A DNA stretch of 64,000 bases, taken from the NCBI RefSeq assembly GCF_003265705.1, contig NW_020313255.1:567013-631012 (forward strand). Direction: 5' to 3'. The position numbers and the translations under genes were made by a program. Positions 1 to 11,141 of this stretch are shown in pieces (positions within the stretch are counted from its first letter, which is position 1; every line of letters begins with the position of its first letter). This DNA comes from Callorhinus ursinus. Taxonomy: Eukaryota; Chordata; Mammalia; Carnivora; Otariidae. Below the pieces are notes generated by a model that was given only the letters and a program-made list of their open reading frames with translations, was not told the DNA's origin and did not search any database.

Positions 1-2
1 AG

Positions 3-3000
3 AGGACACAGAGGCTGAGTGCAGAGACCTGGGGCCTGCTGAGGCTCCCCCTGGAGCAGGTGAGTGGGGCTCAGGGCGGGCGGCTGGGGCCCCTGGGGCC
101 AGAGGGGCGGCCGCCTGCCGTTAGAAGCAGAGCGCGGCAGCGGGTTCTGGAGGCTGGTACAGTGCTGGCCAAGCTGCCCCTACCCACCCCGGCTCTTGTC
201 TGTACCCATCCCCACCACGGGAGACCAACGTGCCCTCTGCAGCCTGAGACGCTGGACCAGCCATCGACCCCCAGAGAGGCCCCCACAAGGCCCTGTCCCC
301 TCCCACTTCATCCCAGGGTCCCACCAGCTGTGTCCTTACACAGTGCAGACCCCCAAGTCCCCAGTGTGCTGGCGGCCCCCACTCCTGTCTGCTCCCTGCC
401 CGCTCAGACTCTGCCCCGGGGGGGAGCAGCTAGGCCTCGGCAAACCCCAGCCAACTGGAAGCTGGGCAGGATAGGGCTCCAGGCCCACTCTCTACCTGCC
501 AGAGGTGGGTGCTGTGTAGCCCTGGGGGAGTGAGCTAACCTCTCTGAGCCTCTGGGTCCTCCAGTGGGGCTGGGTTCGGTCGGGGGATCTGTTGGGGAAC
601 AAGGCTCAGGGCTGCCGTGGTCACTCATTGCTCAGCGTGGGGCCAGCCGTCTAGCTCCCAGCCCCTCCAGCACCCTGCCCTGCCTCTCCTCCCCACCCAG
701 GCCCTCACCTCCTCCTGCCCCGACCCCTGAGTGCCTAGCTGTGTGTCTGTCGACAGGGCCCTGCATCCGCCAGCCCCCCTTAGGGTCCTGTGCCAGGGAG
801 CAGACAGCCTCGCCCATGCCTGGCCTTCCTCCCCTCCCCAGGAGCAGAATGGAGACAGCCACCAGGTGGGGGAGTGGCGGGGGCCAGGCAGGGACGTGCT
901 CCCTCTCCCCATGAGGAGCAGGAAGTACCAGGAGGGGCTGGAGGCTGCTGAGAGGCCCCGAGAGGGCAGCCACTCCCCGCTGGACAGCGCGGACGTCCGG
1001 GTGCAGGTGCCTCGCACGGTAGGCGACTTCTCGGGTGCCATCCTGTGCAGCAGCCCTGGGCCGGGCCGGGCCCCCCACCCCCCGGGGGCAGAGGCCATGG
1101 CCCTGTGCCGCCCCCAGTCCTGAGCGCAGGGCATTCGGTGCAGAGACAGCATGCCACCAGTTGCATCCGGCCTTGGCAAGGCCCAGGCACGGAGAAGCTG
1201 GACCGGAGGCCTCGCCGATGGGGTTCTGTAGCACAGCCTCAGGGGGGCGCAGGCCCTTGGGCCCGGCCGGCAGCCCTGTCCGGGTACACAGCATTCAGAG
1301 GTGGATGGACAGCCGGGGAGCTGGGGGAGGGAGGGATGGGCTGGGGGTCGGATTCAGACCGGTGGGACAGAGCAACGGGGGTCTCCGGCTCCTGGCAGGT
1401 TGTCCCCCTGCGGAAGCTGGCCAGGGTTTGGGAGGCCCAGCCAAGCCCAGGTTCAGAGGTCAGCCTAGAATCCCCCTTCCCCCCATGCAGAACACCTGGG
1501 TCCAAATCTCTGGGAATTAGTCTAAAAACAGTTTCCTCTGAGGGCTTAATGAGCACCTTCCCAGCCTTTGAGGAGCGTGGGCGCCGTGCTGGGTATTCTT
1601 AGCCCCAGATGTCTGCTGTGCACCCATCTTTCCCACGAGCCTAGGAGGGCCTCTGCCAACCCCATTTGACCCCGGCACGGCCCTCCAGCCTGCCAGCCAG
1701 GGTCCGTGTCCGTGGAGTGAGAGGTGACGAGAGGCCGCAGGAGAGTGGGGCTACTGCCCACACTGTGTGTTTGGGGCCCCCAGCCCTCAGGGCAGGGGCC
1801 TTGCCACCATCACACGGGGCTTTGGGGTCTGAGAAGGTGTGGCTGGGTGAGGTCAAGGGCCCCGGGAGCTCCTCCTGGGGCAGGACATGGGGAGTGGGGC
1901 TGGGTTCGCCCCAAAGGTCGGGGTCCACCCAGAAAGTGCCTGGTAGGGGAGGGTCCCAAACGCCAGGGAACCACAGCAGGCTTTGGAACAGGAAGGCCTT
2001 TTCCACGTGGTAACCTGGCCCTAGCCGCCTTGGCGGCGGGGGGTGGGGGGGTGTGCCTTCTGCCAAATGTGAATGGTAGCCAGTGCTCAGGCTTGCCACA
2101 CGTCATGCCTTTACCGCAGTCCCAAGAGGGGAAACTGAGGCACAGGGCAGTGGAGAAGGTGGCCTGAGGGCACCCGGCTTGGAACGGTGGAGCTGGGGTT
2201 CCAGGGCCGGGGTTAGCTCCTGGAGCCCCAGCTCTGCTCCTCGGAGATGTAGCAGGGCTCCGGGCCAGGGGGGCGCCTGTGGAGGAAATTCCTATGGCAG
2301 AGTGCCAAGGCGGGCCACAGCTGGAGGCCTGGACCCCAGTGGCAGACTGGTCCCCCTGCCCTGAAGACATTGGCCCGGCTCCCTGCTGTCGGAACTGCGG
2401 GCTGGCCCTCCTCCCAGGGCTCCGAGCTCCCTGTAGGAGCGGGGCCCAGAGTGCCCTGGGGGCTCCGCATCCCCATCCCGTCCTCGCCTCCTGCTGAGGC
2501 TCCTAGCCAGTTCCCCCGACACCCCAGGGCCGGCCCCCACTGGGCCCCCAGCCAGCCTGAGGAGGGTTGTCCTGGGGGCCGGCCAGAGGCCGAGGCTCCA
2601 CAGACCGCCCAGTGCCTGGAAGGGACCCCGTGGCGAACGGCAGGGGCGGGGAGGGCGCCGTGGGCAGTGGTGGCCCCTGGGGCCGCTGTGTGGGGAGTGG
2701 CTGCACGACCCGTGCCCGTGGGAGAGGCCAGCATCCTTCTGGCTTCTTGGGGGGGGCTGTGGCGGCCCCGGTCTCGGGAGTCGGGGCTGAAGAAAGAGGC
2801 CGCTTCTCCTGGGCTGACCCAGCTTTGGAAGGAAGCCGGGCCCCTGTCAGCAGGAACAGTGCTCCCCAGACAGGTTCCATCGCCCTCGCCCCTCTGGCCT
2901 GACCACCCGTGGGCCGGAGCAGGAGCCCTCCGCGCTGGAAATAGTCTCTGAACGTTTACAGAGCGTGTGCGTGCGCGTCTGTGCCTCGTGCATGAGTGTG

Positions 3001-6000
3001 CGCCCGCCGGAGCGAGGGAGTGCAGTGGGGGGGCCGGGGCGGGGATGGCGCCCCCCCCCGGGGGGGCCTATTTAAGCACTGAGATGACAGGGACGGCACA
3101 GCCCACACGGCCGGGCTCGGGGACAGTGAGTGGTGCGCAGTACCTGGCCCCTGCTGCTGGAGGGGAGCTGCGGATCCAGCGTGAGTGTGGGGCCCCGGGC
3201 ATGGGGAGGCTCGGGGAGCACTCGGGCCGTGTGAAGCTGGATGGGGCGGGGGGGTGGGGCGGAGCAGAGCTGTCCTCCTGGGGCTGTCAGGGTGGGCTCC
3301 AGCACCTCTGCTCCAGCCCAGCTGTCTCCCCCAGGCAGGCAGGGGTGCGAGGAGTTGGCGAGACCCAGGGCTGGAAGTCCTGCAGGCCAGAAGGAGCCCG
3401 AGTCAGGGGGCAAAGGAGAGTCTGGGACCCAGGGTGGCAGCCTACACGAGGGGAGCAGGGCCTCACCCTGCACACCTGTGGCCTCAGCCCCACATCCCCC
3501 CCAAACGAGGGAAGCCCCAGCCCTTCACAGGTGGCCCAGACAGCTCTGCTCTGGGGCCCTCTCTGCCCCACCCCAGCTACAGGGGTGATGAGGCCAGGAG
3601 AAGCTTCTGGGCAAACAGCACCTACTTCAGCTCCTTGAGCCCCGAGCTCAGCCCAGGGGAGGTTGGAGGAGTGTGGGTGCCCATGTGTCTAGAGGAGAGG
3701 AGCCCCAGGGCTACACCTTTTCCAGGAGGGCCCTGGCTCCATTCACCTGGCCCACAGTCCACCTGGGGTCCCCTGCAGTGGGTGGTGCTGTGCTTACCCC
3801 CACCCTTGGCTGAGCCTAGGGCCCCAAGGGACCAGTGAACAGACCTTGACCTTCTGGGGAGGCACCTGCACAGCCCCCACCAGGGCAGGGCTGATGCTCA
3901 GCCCTGAGCACCCCGCCAAGTGCAGCCCCCACCCCCACCAGGGCCCCTTTGCACTCAGCACCAGCTTTCAGTTTGCTCCGGGCTCCGCAGGACAGCAGAG
4001 CCCTGAGTTGGGGGGATCTTGAACTACCCCAGCCTTGGCTCTGGGCCTGCCCTGGGGGGACAGGGGTGGGGTCTCTGTCCTCTGAGCTGCCAGCTGCTGG
4101 CCCAGCTCATGGCCCGGGCTGTGTCGGGACCACCCACTCAGCTGCCCCTCCCTGGGTCACTCTTGGCCTTCGGGGACCGTGCCGCCCTGGGGGCCTAGGC
4201 TGGGCCTGTCTGGGGGGGGGGGTCCCCAGCCTGCCCCTTGCTTCCTTGTGGCCTTGGAGGTGTGCAGGCTCCCTGGCCCCAGTATCCACCTCTGCAGCGG
4301 GCTGGTAAGGGGTCGTCAGGAGATCTGGGACCTAGCCAGCAGAGAGGTGGACAGGCCAGGGCTGGGCAGGGGGCACTGGCATCAGAGGGGAGGTGAAGGT
4401 GGCCTCTGGAAGCTGCCCCATCCACCAGTCAGCCCTCAGGGCCCTGGACCAGACATGGTGAGGCTGGTGGGGGGACCAGCCGTGGCCCTCCCCTCCAGCC
4501 TCCCCTCCTATGGATGTGTAAACTGAGGCCCAGAGGGGGAGTGTGTTTGCCAGTTGGGACTCAGCCAGGTCCAGTGGCCTGGTCTCCCACTTCCCGTTCC
4601 CCCCTCCCTCTGAGAACCACCGTCCCCTCCCATGATGGTCCCATCAGTGGGGTTTGCCTAGACCCAGCAGGTGGCCCCTGGGTCAGCCCTCACCACCACC
4701 CAGGCTGCACACTGATGGCATCTCCCAGAGTCTCTGTGCTCCCAGTGTGTCCAGGCTCTGCCCCCCAGCCACCCAGAGCAGACCCTGGGCACCTCAGCCA
4801 GCATGCAGAGGGAGAGGCTGGGGGATGTTGGCACCTTCTCTTTAGCCTGAACACCCCACACCCGGGGTCCTGGCCGCCACACATCTGTCCTCTGGGCCTG
4901 CCCACGGGTCTGGCACCCAAACCCCAGAAGAGGTGGGACTAGGGTAGAACACAGGAGCCCTCACCTCCCCCAACTGTGGCTCCTTGCCTTTGGCGATATG
5001 ACTTGACTTTGCTGGCCCCGGATCCCTCACCACCACTTGCCAGGGCCCTGGCACAGACCACTGTAACACGTAAAACAGGCAGCAGGGCTTCCTGCCTACA
5101 GGGTCTAGTCACGCACTCACTACTGGTTGATTTGTCCATTTGGCAGACACCGGTGAGTGCTGTGGTGGGTGCCTGGGCCCCAGAAGGGCAGGCCCAGGTG
5201 GAGCTCATGGCAGCGGCTGACACAAGTGTGTGACAGAGTCCCACGGGGCAGGGGCTGGGGGGTGTGGGGCGCAGGGACGCTGCTGGGAAGCGGGCTGGGC
5301 GGGGAGCACTCCAGGAGGGCAAGGAGGGGTTGGGTAGCAGGGTGTGGGAGGACAGTGGAGGCCTGGACAGGGCTGATGCTGGGAGAAGGCTGGGCAGGTG
5401 GGGCGAGGGTCCTGACCTTATCCCCGGCTGAGCAGCTCCCTCAGTGGGGTCCGGGGGTCGAGGGCCTGGTGACCAGAGCCGCGCCACTGTGGCTGGGCCA
5501 GAGCCGGTGCTGACTGCTGCTGCCCACCCACTCCCCCAGAGCATCCCTCGGGCCCCATCCTCTGACGAAGAGTGCTTCTTTGACCTGCTGAGCAAGTTCC
5601 AGAGCAGCCGAATGGACGACCAGCGCTGTCCCCTGGAGGAGGGCCAGCCCGGGGCCGCCGAGGCCACAGCTGCCCCCACCCCGGAGGAGAGGGTCGGTGA
5701 GTATCCCCCGTGGAGCTCTTGTCTTTGCCTCGCTCCCTCCCTGCCCTGCACCGTGCCCCTGGGAGCCCTTGCTTCTGGGGGGCGGGGCACACCAGCTGCA
5801 GAAGTGCCCCTTGTCACCACCTCGTCCCCCGCCTCGCCCAAAGCTGCATCCTGGGAAGCATGTCATCACCCCCGCCCTCCAGAACATACCGTATCAGGGT
5901 GCATGGCGGGCTCGGGGCAGGCGTTGGGAAGCCAGGCCTTCCTCCCGTCACCGAGCAGTCCCTGGGGGTGCGCGTGGGGCCTGCAACAGGGACAACCTTG

Positions 6001-7484
6001 GGCAGCTGGGGTCTGGGGCCAGCAGAGACACCCCTGGGACTCCCATGCCCCTGGGCAGCGTGGAGGGCGGGGCTGGGCTCAGGCTGACCCAGCCCGTGGG
6101 GGGCCCCCTCCCTCGACCTTGCCCCCACAGCCCAGCCCTCGCTGACGGCATCCCCGCAGACCGAGGAGCTCCTGGACCTCATTGCCAGCTCCCAGGGCCG
6201 CCGGCTGGACGACCAGCGGGCCAGCGTGGGCAGCCTGCCTGGGCTGCGTGTCACCCACAGCAACCTGGGCCGTCTGCGCGGGGACGGAGACCCACAGGAG
6301 CCGGGGGACGAGTTCTTCAACATGCTCATCAAGTGCCAGGTGGGCCTGCAGCTGGGGACGCTGGGGGCTCTCACCGCGCGCCCCCCGTGCCCACCCCTGC
6401 CCCGAGGCCGCTGGTGGAGGCTCCTCACGCCCGTGGCGGCCTCTGGCCCGTCCGTCTCAGGCTGGCTCCGCCGGTGCCCCCAGGTGCCCCCCGGGTGCTC
6501 AGACCTGAGGCCCCTTCCTGGGCCCCCCCTCCCGAAAGCCCTCCTCATCGGGCAGGAGCTCCAGCAGGGGGGCGCCGTCGTGGTGGGGTCTGGCCCCCTG
6601 CCCCCCCAGGCAGGGCAAGACGGCAGAGGGGTTTCAGGGACCCCGTGAAAGGCTGCAGGAGAAGCCGTGGCCTGGCTCACACGGGACGGTGCAGTTTCCA
6701 GATGTGACCTTTATTCCCACAGAGCAGAGGAAAGCGCGGCCCTGGGCGAGTCTGAAAAGCCTCAAAAGCAGCCCCTGGAGAGAACCCCCGAGCCCCTGGC
6801 CCATATGCCCGCACGCTCCAGCAGCTGCACCAGCTCCCAGCCCTCTGCTCCAGACCCTGCTCGGAAGCCCAAAGGCCCCCCCGGCCCCCTGGCCTGATGG
6901 CCTGATGGGGGCCCCGGGGAGCTCCGCGCCTCAGGCTCAGGGAGCTGCGGCCCCCAGTCCTGCCCCCGGGGCTCCTGAACACATCCCTGTCAGGTGGTGT
7001 TGGGCACAGTACGGAAGGCCGGCCAGCAGCCCCGTGCCCCGGGCCCGCTCACCCGGTGCCTGGCGGTTACTCAGCCCTCCCTCCCGGGGTGGCCTGCGCA
7101 GAGGCTCCGAGCACTGCCCGCGGAGCTGATCTTACCGGTAGTTGCAGGGAGAGCGGCTCGCTGGCCAGCAGCCCCTGCCTGGGTGTTATCCCTGAGACCA
7201 CTGGGCCCACGTGCTAGGCCGGCCCTCCAAGGCGGGGGAGGCCCAAGCTGCCCACCCACGTGTCTGTGTCCGCCCAGTCCTCCAGGATCGATGACCAGCG
7301 CTGCCCGCCTCCTGACGTGCTGCCCCGCGGCCCCACCATGCCTGACGAGGACTTCTTCAGCCTCATCCAGAGGGTGCAGGCCAAGCGGATGGATGAGCAG
7401 CGGGTGGACCTCGCCGGGAGCCCCGAGCAGGAGGTGGGCGGGAGCCCCGAGCCCCGGCAGCCGTGCCAGTCTGGTGCCAGCTAA
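3..7484 (+). CDS. GPSM1: GPSM1 (AGS3), C-terminal part, four GoLoco motifs
   Basis: This is the C-terminal part of G-protein signalling modulator 1, a guanine-nucleotide dissociation inhibitor that binds GDP-loaded Gi/o alpha subunits. Coding exons are 3-59 (its start lies outside the window), 842-1018, 5540-5696, 6131-6339 and 7278-7484 (stop TAA); every junction is GT-AG and in phase, giving 268 residues. The four GoLoco motifs end in DDQR, DDQR, DDQR and DEQR, near 5615-5626, 6208-6219, 7290-7301 and 7391-7402; the third is split by an intron. The linker before them is Ser/Arg-rich, as in the mammalian protein. The N-terminal TPR repeats that bind LKB1, INSC or NuMA-type partners must lie upstream of base 1. 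The second GoLoco has LL where the remembered human motif has FF. GPSM2 is the main alternative, but the linker residues and synteny favour GPSM1. Confidence 0.95.
1019..5539 (+). other. GPSM1: Large GPSM1 intron, GC-rich, no further coding exon seen
   Basis: Apart from the candidate promoter near 3.07 kb, I see only GC-rich intronic sequence. Many long open frames occur on both strands, but none has flanking splice sites plus recognisable protein content, and they follow from the low frequency of AT-rich stop codons. There is no recent SINE or LINE here. Confidence 0.6.
3040..3125 (+). promoter_or_regulatory. GPSM1: Candidate intronic promoter and 5' exon for the short GPSM1 isoform
   Basis: A GC-rich stretch is followed by a TATA-like CTATTTAAG at 3068-3076 and, about 50 bases later, by a strong splice donor GTGAGT at 3126. 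Transcription starting near 3098-3103 would make a small noncoding exon that could splice to the exon at 5540. In that exon the first Met, at 5612, opens exactly 166 residues, the size reported for the truncated heart form AGS3-SHORT. The promoter assignment is an inference; no transcript evidence is available here. Confidence 0.4.
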
Positions 7485-8905
7485 GATCCTGCAGCCACGG
7501 CCAGGCTGGCCCCAGCCCTACTCGTGGCCTCGGGGCCGGGGGGCACACCGTCCTCTGTGATGCCCACGGCCCCGCGAGAAGCCCATTCCTCTGGAGGCCA
7601 TGGCTGACGGCAGACCCTCTGGCCCTTCCCACTGTGGCAGATGCTGGGCACACAGCCCCCACGCTGTCCCCCTCCCAGGGTGGCAGGCTCAGGCTTTGGC
7701 TGCCCCGGCGGGTGGGCATGCCTCTGTCCTGGACCAGCTCTCAGGTGGGACACGGCTTTCTGCAGGCCTGCCCGGCCCGGCCTTCTCCCGGCGCCCTCCC
7801 CGCCCCCTCCCTGCCCCAGGTCCAGCCTGCAGCTTGTTGGTGCAGACCCTCCATGGCCTCTCCCTGCCCCGCCCAGCTCCATCCCTCCATCCTGCCCAGC
7901 AAATGTGAGAACTGCTGCCTCCCCTAAGCCCCCAAAGGCCGCTCTGAAGCCTTTGCTCTGCGGTCTGCCAGCGACATGGACGTTTCTTTCCTCCCAGAGG
8001 GGGTCCCAGGGATGACAGAGCAGACACACTTGCCCCAGTCCCAGGCCCCTCCCCCCCCCACCGCTGCCTCTGGGCTGGAGAAGGTAGAAGCCTGTGTCAG
8101 AAAGCCTGGAGCCTGATGAGGCAGTGCATGCAGGCCAGCTGCCCCCACGCACGGTCGCTGGGCCCTGGCACTCGGCCCCCAGCCCCAGCTGGAGCCCAGT
8201 CCTGAGCAGGGAGGCAAGGGGAAGGGTGGGGATGAGCCGTGACACCCCTCAACTCCAAGCCCCGAAGCCCAGGGACAGAACAGTCCTGGTCTGGAATGCC
8301 AGCCAGCAACGAGGTCTGCTCCCCGACCACACCAGGGCCAGGGGCGGCCGGCAGAAGCTTGGGGGGGTTCAGCGCAGCTCAACCCTGGGTCCCCAAATGA
8401 GCACTTCCCAGCCCTCAGCTGGGAAGATGACATCACTGCCTTCTCCTGTGCGGAAGGTCCAGCCCCCACACGTCGTCAGCCCACGGGATTGGGCAGGAGA
8501 CTGCCTTGGCTCGCCACCAGCCCTCTGGCGAGCCCCTGGCCCCGTGCCACGACCCCACAGCCCCCAGGGCGTGGAGGGGCACCTCCTCCTCAGGTGGTGC
8601 CCCAGCTGGGCTCCTTGGTCTTTCTCTGAGGCTCTCCAAGCGTGGGGAGGCGGCTGGACCCCCACCCCGCAGTTCAACCTGGGGGCCCTGGGCCTGCTGC
8701 GACCATGCTCTGAAGGGTGTGGGTGGGAGCCCGGGGGCGGGGTCAGAGGCCAGAACACAGGCTTCTCCTGGGCCGCCCCACATACTTGAATGTACATGCA
8801 TATTTATTGCTCATGCGTGTTTGCCATGCTGTCAGTGGGTCCTTTCCAACCCAAGAGGTACATTTTTTTTCTTTTTCCCAAAAAAATAAAGTCTGCCAAG
8901 TGAAT
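7485..8905 (+). other. GPSM1: GPSM1 3' UTR with AATAAA poly(A) signal at 8885-8890
   Basis: Noncoding sequence follows the TAA stop and ends in a T-rich tract and a canonical AATAAA at 8885-8890, so cleavage is expected about 10-20 bases later. The resulting 1.4 kb 3' UTR has no competing poly(A) signal of the canonical kind inside it. Confidence 0.75.
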
Positions 8906-11060
8906 GCTGTCAGAATTAGTGCTAAGGATGAGGGGATGTTGGTCCTTTGGGGGGCCCCAGGTGACTGACCTTACCTGGGTAAGCAAGCCTGCAGCGTGCA
9001 AAGGGCCTGGGGCCACCACCTGCTCTAAGCCCCCCGCAATGGCACCAGCCAGCCACTTGGCGACAGGTTGGTTCTGTTGTTTTCAGCCCTGGGAGTGGCT
9101 GTCTGTCCTAACTGGACAAAGTCACACATTGTCCAGGCGCGCACTTGCCTTTCCAGGCCTGACTCCTCACGGGCTGCAGACCTGTGGCCCACCTGCCTGG
9201 GACCTGCTCGGGGCCCCGGAGCAAGGGAGGTGTAGAGTGCCCATGACCTCACAGCCCTGGCACCACCAGCCGATGAGTGCAATGGAGCCGTCTACAAAGA
9301 GAGGGAGCACACCCCCAAGCAGACACCCCAACCCCACAGCTGCTCTGTGGCACTGTGTCCCCAGGAGGACAGATGCGGGGCCTGGGAAGCAGGCACGGCA
9401 GGGGGTGCCTCACCTCACTTGTGGTGACCTGCTCGGCCTGGAGCACCCCACCTGACCGCAGGAGGCTGCACAGCAGGGTAGGGGTGGGGGGTCGGGAGAG
9501 GGGCATGGGGAGGGCAAAAGCTGGTCAGAAGGGAGGTCTGCAGGTAGGGGCTGCAGTTGGGACACGCCCGCACAGGGAGGCACCCCCAGGGGCCCCGGGA
9601 GGCTGTCACTAAATCCCCCAACCCAACAGTTCTCGGTGCTTTGGGAATCCTGGCGCTCTGAGAAGGCTCTGCAGGTAAGCACCACAGGGTGCCACGTTGC
9701 CTCTCTATGGCTCCAGGAGCTGTGGTTTTCTTGGGAAGCAACGGCGTGAACCACCTCAGTGGCTCTGGGAGTAGGGACCCCCCCTTGTTGGCTGGTACCT
9801 GTCCATGGGGTGCATTCATGGGTGAGTCTTTCACTATCTCTAGGCACTAACCCCAAGAGGGGCAACCCCTCCGGGGTCAGCAGAGCCTGGACATCAAGCA
9901 TCAGAATACAGGAAATAGAAATATGGTCTCCACCCATGTCCACAGCCCGGGCCTCAGTTTCCCCATCTGTGATGAGCGGGATTGGCCGGGGCCGCCGTCC
10001 TCTGTCCAGCTCTGCACTGTCAGGTCCGGTGAGGACCTGGGGACAGTGAGGTGGTCAGGCGCAGGGGCTGGCTCAGCCTCCAGGCCGACAGTCTCCGCAA
10101 ATGGCACGGGAGGCTCTGAGGCGGAATAATAGGCGGTTGTTAGCCAGGGAAAGACGGGGGGTAATCAAGTCAAAGCACCCAGTGCCCGCGCCCAGGAGAA
10201 CAACAGCAGAGCCCGGGGCGCTGACGCAGGGCAGCAGTCAGCTCGGATCCTGCCAGGAGCTGCGAGACCGTGGCTGGTGATTAATAGTGAAGGTCACGCT
10301 TCCGCAAATACACGCGCTCCCATAAACACAGGAACATCCTGAGCAGGCCGTCAAACAAGGCTGGGAGACAAACCGCATGCCCCTGGGGGGAGGGCACCAC
10401 GTGGGGCACGCGGCCCACCGTGACTCCCACCCCCCTCGCCACGGCGGCCACCCAGCCCCGCTGTGGCCACAGGGAGCTGCCGGATTTGCTGACTCCGTTT
10501 GGCCGGCAGCCAAGGGTCAGGGCCGAGGGCGGCACTGGCTCACCAGCGCTGTCCAGGAGGTGTCGGGGGAAGGCAGGGGGCACAGGAGAAAGGGGGATCT
10601 GTAGGAGCTCCCCGTGTCTGGCCAGAGGAACAGGACCCACGGTGGGTGCTGCCCCCAAGGAAGAACAGTGGCTGATCGGCCATGCCTTCCAGGCACCCGC
10701 CCCAGACCCAGCAAGACCGGAGCCCTGGCCTGCAGAGCACGTCCACGCCGCCCCACACCTGTGCCACACCTTGTCTTCCTGCCCTTCCTCCTGACAGGGG
10801 GTCCCATTAGCATCTTCATCTAATGGGAAGGTGCAAGTTCAGAGGGGCAGAGGGACCGCTCAGAGCTACCGGCCACAGCGGGGGTTGGGGGCTCAGAGTC
10901 TGTCCAGCCTCCCCACACAGACACAGCCGTGAGCGGCAAGTACAGGGCCCGTCCTCTGTGCAGAGCGACAGCGCAGCACCAGGACCAGCACCTGGCGGAG
11001 GCTCCTCGGAATCATTCTGACTCCGGAACCAGGGACAACAAGAAGGCCCCAGGCCCCACC
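8906..11060. other. Convergent intergenic gap between GPSM1 and DNLZ
   Basis: No coding exon or repeat was recognised in this 2.1 kb. A less GC-rich island at about 10120-10340 carries an AGGTCA half-site next to a GATTAATA homeobox-like site and an AGTCAAAG motif, and may be a conserved regulatory element. The rest looks like unremarkable GC-rich spacer. Confidence 0.5.
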
Positions 11061-11076
11061 ATCTCCGGGTGATGTG

Positions 11077-11082
11077 TTTATT
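11077..11082 (-). terminator. DNLZ: DNLZ poly(A) signal (AATAAA on the minus strand)
   Basis: TTTATT on the plus strand reads AATAAA on the gene strand, 60 bases beyond the DNLZ stop codon. It implies a very short 3' UTR ending near 11055-11065. Confidence 0.75.
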
Positions 11083-11141
11083 GATAGAAAACAGGCCAGC
11101 CCGGAAGAGCCGAAGAATCTTCTGGAAGGGAGACGACAGAG

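Noticed and set aside
5697..6707. 336-codon plus-strand frame over GPSM1 exon 4
   Set aside because: It is in the wrong frame relative to the GoLoco-encoding exons and covers introns.
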